From Verpa conica (Eukaryota > Ascomycota > Pezizomycetes > Pezizales > Morchellaceae): a DNA stretch of 64,000 nucleotides. The stretch spans positions 868,001 to 932,000 of the forward strand of contig JAUFSD010000008.1 of the NCBI GenBank assembly GCA_033030425.1, read 5' to 3'. The position numbers were made by a program, and so were the translations under genes. The notes beneath the pieces were generated by a model. The model ran no database searches. It saw nothing but the letters and a program-made list of their open reading frames with translations, and had not been told where the DNA came from. Shown here piece by piece: positions 61,386 through 64,000 of this stretch; the stretch's first letter is position 1; every line of letters starts with the position of its first letter.

Positions 61386-62986
61386 ATGGCTAGATTTCAC
61401 ACTGTTATATACTGCTGGTTTATAGCGGTGACCTCGGTGGTGTTGGGTCTTTCAATCTCGAGTTCTACGACCACTACTCTGGGCGTGGATGTTGAAGGTA
61501 GTGCTCGATTGAACGGAGGAAGTTTCCAAACAAGCGCGATTACCTCTTACAATGGCTGGTGAGTAGAACTCTGCTCCAGGGATCAGCTCTAGAATAGGTG
61601 ATTGACATTCTGGTAGGCAATACGCAGCATTCTACAACACCTCTGGCACATATGCTCAGAACCTCGTCACCCTCGGGAGACGAAAGATCAGTCCTGTAGC
61701 TGCCTGGGAATTCATTGTCTTCACAGACTACGTTCAAACCACTATTGACGGACACAACACAATCTCGCTCGGGATTTGTACCGGAGATGGCACAATTCAT
61801 CTAAGTTATGGTACGGAACTTGCCTATTACTCCCCCTGTTTAGGCTAAGCCCTCGCAAGAAGATCTCTAACCCTTGAATATAGACCACCACGATGTTCCT
61901 CTGCATTACCGAGTCTCCCAGCAGGGTGTTGCGACAAACCCGGCTTCGTATACTTGGTCAACTGCGCTGTTCGGCAGCACACTAAACAGCTTGCCAGGCG
62001 CTACGGGGATCTGGACGCCGGTTACATACCCTCGTTTCGAAAGGGTTGATAGTGATTTATTCTTTGAACTCCGAATTGGAGCGTAAGTTGTTTATTATTA
62101 TAGTACGGGGCAGCGGATGTAGGGGTTAAGGCTAAATTCTCTGGATGTATACAGTTCTGGAGCCGGCGATAGCTACATCTACCTCTATAGCTCCACAGCC
62201 CACACCTGGTCCCAAGTCGGAAAGTATCTCCAGGGCAGCGACAACAATGCTTATATTAATGGCTTTGACTACATAAATGGCCGAATCCAGACTTCTTGGA
62301 CATGGCGCGAAACCCCAGATGTGGTTACAAACCACGACCTAGGCTACAGCTACAGTGATGATAAAGGCAAGACGTGGAAAAATAACGCCGGGACCACTGT
62401 AGCCACATTGGCTAGCGGAACTGCTATAACTCCTACTACATCTGGGAGCTTGGTGTTTACAATTCCTCAAGGCAGTGGTATTCTGAACCAGGAGGGGCAG
62501 ATTGCCGACGCTGCTGGGAGATTTCATGTTCTGAACCGTGAGACTACAAGCGGGACATACTTGTGGTACCATTACTGGAGAAGCGCTACAGGTAATCTTT
62601 CCTATTCCTACATAGATTGTAATAATCACCACTTTGAACCACAATTAACCCCCTCCCCAGGAATCTGGACCCGTAATGCCATCTCCATCTCCGGCCTTAC
62701 AACCCCCACGGCCACCGGTCTTCGTGGGAAACTCGCGATTGCGAACTCTGGCGAACTCATTGCGTTGATCCCGTCAAACACAAATACCGATGTTATGATT
62801 TATGCGTCTACTCCTGCCGGTGCATTCAAGGACTGGACATTATTGTGGAAGGGGACAGGCTACGACACTGAGCCACTGTTTGATAAAGCTAGGTTGAAGG
62901 ACCAGAACATCTTGTCTGTCTTCTTTAGGACTTCTGGGTCTTATCCGTCGAGGAGACTGCAAGTTATCGATTTTGTGTTGGCTTAA
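61386..62986 (+). CDS. Secreted BNR_4-type beta-propeller, probable polysaccharide-active enzyme
   Basis: join(61386..61558, 61617..61810, 61884..62082, 62155..62591, 62661..62986), 442 residues. Residues 1-22 form a signal peptide (VIYCWFIAVTSVVLG). The core matches the BNR_4 family: [56 protein letters not shown] (a BNR/Asp-box), RFHVLNRETTSGTYLWYHYWRS. Related seven-bladed propellers include ulvan lyases (PL24/PL25) and alpha-L-rhamnosidases (GH145), so an extracellular role on acidic or rhamnose-bearing polysaccharides is plausible; the exact reaction is unknown. Introns are 58, 73, 72 and 69 nt and end TAG, TAG, CAG, CAG. No neighbour suggests a cluster. Confidence 0.85.
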
Positions 62987-63157
62987 ATGGGTCTATGTGT
63001 ATAAGAGAAATTGTAATTTTTGTATTAAGAGAAAAAACGGGCCACGTAGAATTTTCAATCTTTTAAGTTGCAAAAAAAGAGTTTCTATATTCTCACTGGT
63101 AACGTGTCATTAGAGAAGGTCGAGAATCGGTTATCAGGATCATTCTAGAGAAATAAA

Positions 63158-63937
63158 ATGGCACGGGTTGCCCTTATAGGTGCTGCCGCTTATGCGCTGC
63201 CGTGATGAGTGCGGGACAGTGGAATATCGTGAAGTTTTTAATAGATCAATGTCATGACCAGGTGGAGACTGATTCAGAGGCGCATTTAGAACTCCTCTAT
63301 GAGGCTAGTTGTGGGAATGAAGCGTTGGGCAGAAAGCTCTTAGAGAACACGGCAACAAATATAGATATACGTGCCCCCTACAATCCGCTCCACGCGGCAG
63401 CCCGGAGCGGGAATATTTCCATGATGAAACTTTTGTTGGCCCACGGCATAGACCTACATGTCGGCTCCGATATTTATTACCCTTCTGGTAATGCGCTCGG
63501 TATAGCTACGGCCGTTGACCACGAAGGGGCAGTTAGATTCTTCATCGAAAGGGGAATCCCGGTCCAAGACTTCAAAGACCCTGACTACTGCTATTATAAA
63601 GGAAACTGTACACCGTTTTCCAGGATGATACGTTTAGGGAATGAGAGAATACTGGGATTATTTTTAGAGAAATGTACGGAACCTAATTTATTAAAAAAAG
63701 CACATGTCTAAGGATCTTTTCGCCGCAGAGCTTGGGCATCTTGGGGCTGCAAAGTTGCTGCTTGAGGCAGGGGCTGATCCCAATGTAAGCAGTGGTGGGA
63801 TTACAGCATTATACCAAGCATATGACCTAAAGACTGTGAAGTTGTTAAAGTATGGAGCTAACCCCCCCGAGTCAGAAGACATAACATTTCCTACTCCTGA
63901 CTGGGTTAAAGACTTTATACTTTATAGGGATACATAG
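63158..63937 (+). pseudogene. Ankyrin-repeat protein frame broken by two offsetting shifts
   Basis: Ankyrin repeats are clear: PLHAAARSGNISMMKLLLAHG and LGHLGAAKLLLEAGADPN. The ATG at 63158 opens a frame (MARVALIGAAAYA) that stops at about 63205. A second frame (63205-63711) carries most repeats and stops after an A7 run (63693-63699). The third part (63704-63937), back in the first frame, carries the last repeat and a natural stop. The A7 run is the likely site of the second one-base shift. Either the gene is decayed or the assembly has indels. Its partners are unknown, as is usual for ankyrin proteins. Confidence 0.7.
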
Positions 63938-64000
63938 AGATTAAGTGTACTAATTCTTTCGTACATAAGTTTTTCTTTCTTTGAATATATTGTCAATCTT

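Noticed and set aside
1..64000. CRISPR arrays, bacterial operons, integrases, rRNA genes
   Set aside because: None seen; the window is intron-bearing fungal nuclear DNA.

Overview
The window is nuclear DNA of a filamentous ascomycete (Pezizomycotina). Most genes carry short GT-AG introns (about 46-128 nt) with CTRAY-type branch sites. One gene is FREQUENCY, the fungal circadian clock protein, which points to Pezizomycotina. Only about a dozen protein genes occupy 64 kb, separated by long AT-rich or simple-repeat spacers. Such low density resembles expanded genomes such as those of Pezizomycetes, but the class is an inference. Exon boundaries were joined by hand from conserved protein sequence and splice signals.

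Layout, left to right. 1-4971: no gene seen. 4972-7733 (+): secreted class-3 lipase-fold protein that appears to lack its catalytic Ser and His and carries a roughly 510-residue tail with Lys-Arg sites. 8570-8737 (+): doubtful 55-codon ORF behind a promoter-like leader. 10-18.1 kb: a tRNA-rich block with two intact tRNA-Pro(AGG), one truncated tRNA-Pro, two tRNA-Thr(AGT) and one tRNA-Arg(ACG), interleaved with prenylcysteine oxidase (-) and serine hydroxymethyltransferase (+). 18.1-24 kb: gene-poor, with a 146-bp TA-flanked inverted-repeat element. 24050-27753 (-): frq. 33078-34972 (+): folliculin/LST7. About 7 kb follows without a recognisable gene.

42198-43694 (-) is VPS4 and 44095-44697 (+) is prefoldin subunit 6, divergent across 400 bp. 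44828-45887 (-) is RNA polymerase I subunit RPA34. 48098-50198 (+) is a LAT/Mup1-type amino acid permease. 52741-55384 (-) is eIF2A. 57246-59661 (-) is the polynucleotide kinase GRC3. 61386-62986 (+) is a secreted BNR_4-type beta-propeller, probably polysaccharide-active. 63158-63937 (+) is an ankyrin-repeat reading frame broken by two offsetting shifts.

Functional links are loose. The genes are mostly housekeeping: one-carbon metabolism, TORC1 nutrient signalling through LST7, methionine-type uptake, ESCRT/VPS4, prefoldin, rRNA synthesis and processing through RPA34 and GRC3, and translation through eIF2A. The points most worth a second look are the lipase-like pseudoenzyme with its Kex2-type tail, GATCGA-type motifs on both sides of frq including a cluster where an antisense qrf-like promoter would lie, and the high share of AAG 3' splice sites.
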